From positions 3,782,001-3,846,000 of the forward strand of contig OZ252020.1 in assembly GCA_965247505.1 (NCBI GenBank): 64,000 nt of DNA, written 5' to 3'. The translations under genes and the position numbers were made by a program. The notes below the pieces were generated by a model. That model ran no database searches. It was not told where the DNA came from and saw only the letters and a program-made list of their open reading frames with translations. Below are positions 62,700 to 64,000 of this stretch, one piece after another; the first letter of the stretch is position 1, and every line of letters starts with the position of its first letter. The stretch is from CAIYRG01 sp965247505. GTDB lineage: Bacteria > Pseudomonadota > Alphaproteobacteria > Micropepsales > Micropepsaceae.

Positions 62700-62753
62700 C
62701 TGTCATTCCCCGCGAGCGCTACCAAGTAGCGCGAGCGAAGGGAACCCAGGTGG
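62700..62753 (+). repeat. Half copy of the pyrG-kdsA palindromic element
   Basis: Starts CTGTCATTCCCCGCGAG and ends GCGAGCGAAGGGAACCCAGG, matching the left arm of the element at 42137. Between the two GCGAG words is a hairpin, GCGCTAC-CAA-GTAGCGC at about 62715-62731, in the same place as the unrelated CCCAGC-ATTTA-GCTGGG of the other copy. It may act as the lpdA terminator. Confidence 0.7.
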
Positions 62754-62880
62754 TAATGGTTAACCCTAAGCGTGTCCGGTACGCCTGCCTCAATTATGCC
62801 AAACAATTACCTTTAAGTGCAAAAGGGAAGTAAATTCGCTGGAAAGCGGCTGCCAGCGAACTCTTGGGCGAGGGGCCTAC

Positions 62881-63012
62881 AATGCGCTTATTGGCGTTCG
62901 GAACGCTAGCGTTGATTATCCTTTCGCTGGGGTCGGTCTCCGCAAGGCCGATCGATGAGGAGCGTTTGAGTTACTTTCTCAGTGAAACGCCTTGGCGGTT
63001 CGGCATCGAGGA
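62881..63012 (+). pseudogene. Exported protein gene interrupted by IS3 copy F
   Basis: ATG at 62881 after GAGGGG opens a signal peptide (MRLLAFGTLALIILSLGSVS then ARPIDEERL) and SYFLSETPWRFGIED, where the IS begins at 63013. The remaining gene lies beyond the window. Product unrecognised. Confidence 0.65.
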
Positions 63013-63073
63013 TGGACCCTGCTGACGAAAGTGGAGACGTCCTGCGATAGGATTTTGATCGCAGGAGGTGCAA

Positions 63074-63370
63074 ATGTCGAAGCAGAATGGGAACAAGGGC
63101 CGGCGGTTTGATCGGGCCTTCAAGGAAGAAGCCGTCCGTCTTTTACAGACGAGCGGGCGCAGGCAGCGGCAGATAGCAGGAGATCTTGGGATCAGCGTCA
63201 GCGCGCTCGGCCGCTGGGTCGCAGAATTGCGTGAGGAGGATTTGCTTTCCGGTCCGCATGAGGATGCAGCGAAGGAGATTACCCGCCTACGCCGAGAGCG
63301 TGATCTGGCCCGTCAGGAACGTGATCTCCTAAAAAAAGCGCTGGCCTTCTTTGCCAGGGAAAGTCGATGA
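63074..63370 (+). CDS. IS3 transposase OrfA, copy F
   Basis: 98 residues, FDRAFKEE and DLLSGP variant, intact. Confidence 0.93.
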   Translation: MSKQNGNKGRRFDRAFKEEAVRLLQTSGRRQRQIAGDLGISVSALGRWVAELREEDLLSGPHEDAAKEITRLRRERDLARQERDLLKKALAFFARESR

Positions 63371-64000
63371 GGTTCCGGTTCATCGACGCGGAGAGGGCCG
63401 GGTTGGCGATGCCGATATTCCGCCTGTGCAGACTGCTGCAGGTCAGCGTCTCAGGCTTCTACGCTTGGCGCAATCGCGGCCCAAGCCAGCGACAGCTCGA
63501 TGACATGGTTCTACTCGCCCATGTCCGGGCAGCCTTTCGGCGCAGCCGCGAGAGCTACGGTGCAGAGCGGGTCCATCACGAGCTTGCCGAGAATGGGATC
63601 GAGGTTGGACGCCATAGGGTGGCTCGGCTGATGCGGGGAAATGGGTTGTCTCCAAAACGGAAACAGAAGTTCAAAAAGACGACGGACAGCCAGCACAACA
63701 AGGCCGTCGCATCGAACCTTCTCGACCAGAACTTCTCCGCCGAGGCACCCAACGAGAAATGGGCTGCCGACATCAGCTATATCTGGACGGCACAGGGCTG
63801 GCTGTACCTGGCCGTCATGCTCGACCTCTACTCCCGGCGCGTCATCGGCTGGGCCGTGGGCGCTCGCATGACCAGCGACCTGCCGCTCAGGGCGCTTAAC
63901 CGTGCTATCGGGCTGCGCCAACCTGGCGCCGGTGTGATCCACCATAGCGATCGGGGAAGCCAGTACTGCTCAGACGCATACCAGGCGCGCCTCGGTGAAC
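63367..64000 (+). CDS. IS3 transposase OrfB, copy F (partial, runs off the edge)
   Basis: Open from the ATG overlapping the OrfA stop to the last base, covering residues 1 to about 211 with the first two catalytic Asp residues. Confidence 0.93.
   Translation, partial: MRFRFIDAERAGLAMPIFRLCRLLQVSVSGFYAWRNRGPSQRQLDDMVLLAHVRAAFRRSRESYGAERVHHELAENGIEVGRHRVARLMRGNGLSPKRKQKFKKTTDSQHNKAVASNLLDQNFSAEAPNEKWAADISYIWTAQGWLYLAVMLDLYSRRVIGWAVGARMTSDLPLRALNRAIGLRQPGAGVIHHSDRGSQYCSDAYQARLGE

Larger units (their letters stand above)
63013..64000 (+). mobile_element. IS3-family insertion sequence, copy F (cut by the window edge)
   Basis: Left repeat at 63013; identical in layout to copies A-E as far as the window reaches. 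Left flank triplet is GGA. Confidence 0.93.

Noticed and set aside
1..64000. CRISPR arrays, tRNA and rRNA genes
   Set aside because: Searched by eye in intergenic DNA; no regularly spaced repeats and no cloverleaf with a GGTTCRA-type T-loop were found. Short or degenerate cases could be missed.

Overview
The window looks like part of an alphaproteobacterial chromosome. The evidence is the gene order ppiD-tpiA-secG-pyrG-kdsA-eno-ftsB-pdhA-pdhB-pdhC-lpdA, the soluble NAD-linked Fds formate dehydrogenase, a PdhB with an N-terminal lipoyl domain, and moderately GC-rich DNA. I cannot name the genus. About a quarter of the window is insertion sequence, and many genes are broken. That suggests a genome in an active phase of IS expansion, as in recently host-restricted or bottlenecked lineages (inference).

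Layout. 1-2.9 kb is a scrapyard of mobile DNA: the tail of a type ISP restriction-modification gene, an IS1380 remnant, an intact IS3-family element (copy A) and a decapitated IS407-group element. 3.0-6.2 kb carries secreted proteins, including a DUF6152 protein and a metallo-beta-lactamase-fold hydrolase. 6.3-10.0 kb is one large coiled-coil/SH3b envelope gene killed by an amber codon and by IS3 copy B. 10.5-11.5 kb is a decayed membrane-protein gene. 11.5-15.2 kb holds malate synthase G and an unusual Nramp-like transporter. 15.4-19.0 kb holds two exported cupins, an exported DUF6282-type hydrolase and an exported NHL beta-propeller. 19.0-34.2 kb, all on the minus strand, is an oxalate/formate C1 island: a frameshifted GntR regulator, oxc, frc, a 10-formyl-THF hydrolase-like protein, fhs, a small membrane gene split by IS256, fdhD and fdsGBAD. 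34.3-43.2 kb is housekeeping (trpE, ppiD, tpiA, a receiver-like protein, secG, pyrG, kdsA). 43.2-53.6 kb is an IS pile-up (IS256, IS3 copy C with IS30 inside it, IS21, IS3 copy D fused to a broken IS1595) lying between kdsA and eno. 53.8-62.7 kb resumes housekeeping (eno, cupin, IS3 copy E, ftsB, pdhABC, lpdA). IS3 copy F closes the window inside another secreted-protein gene.

How the genes work together. Oxalyl-CoA is decarboxylated by Oxc to formyl-CoA. Frc moves CoA from formyl-CoA to incoming oxalate and releases formate. Formate is either oxidised to CO2 with NADH formation by FdsABGD, with FdhD sulfurating the molybdenum cofactor, or charged onto tetrahydrofolate by Fhs. The neighbouring hydrolase-like protein could return formate from 10-formyl-THF. 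Malate synthase G further along the same strand could feed glyoxylate into central metabolism. The Frc protein is unusual: it carries a 115-residue lysine/alanine-rich, histone-H1-like N-terminal tail.

Six copies of one 1,256-bp IS3-family element (A-F) are present. Only copy C shows a clean 3-bp target duplication; A, B and E do not, which fits recombination or adjacent deletion at IS copies. No tRNA, rRNA or CRISPR array was seen.
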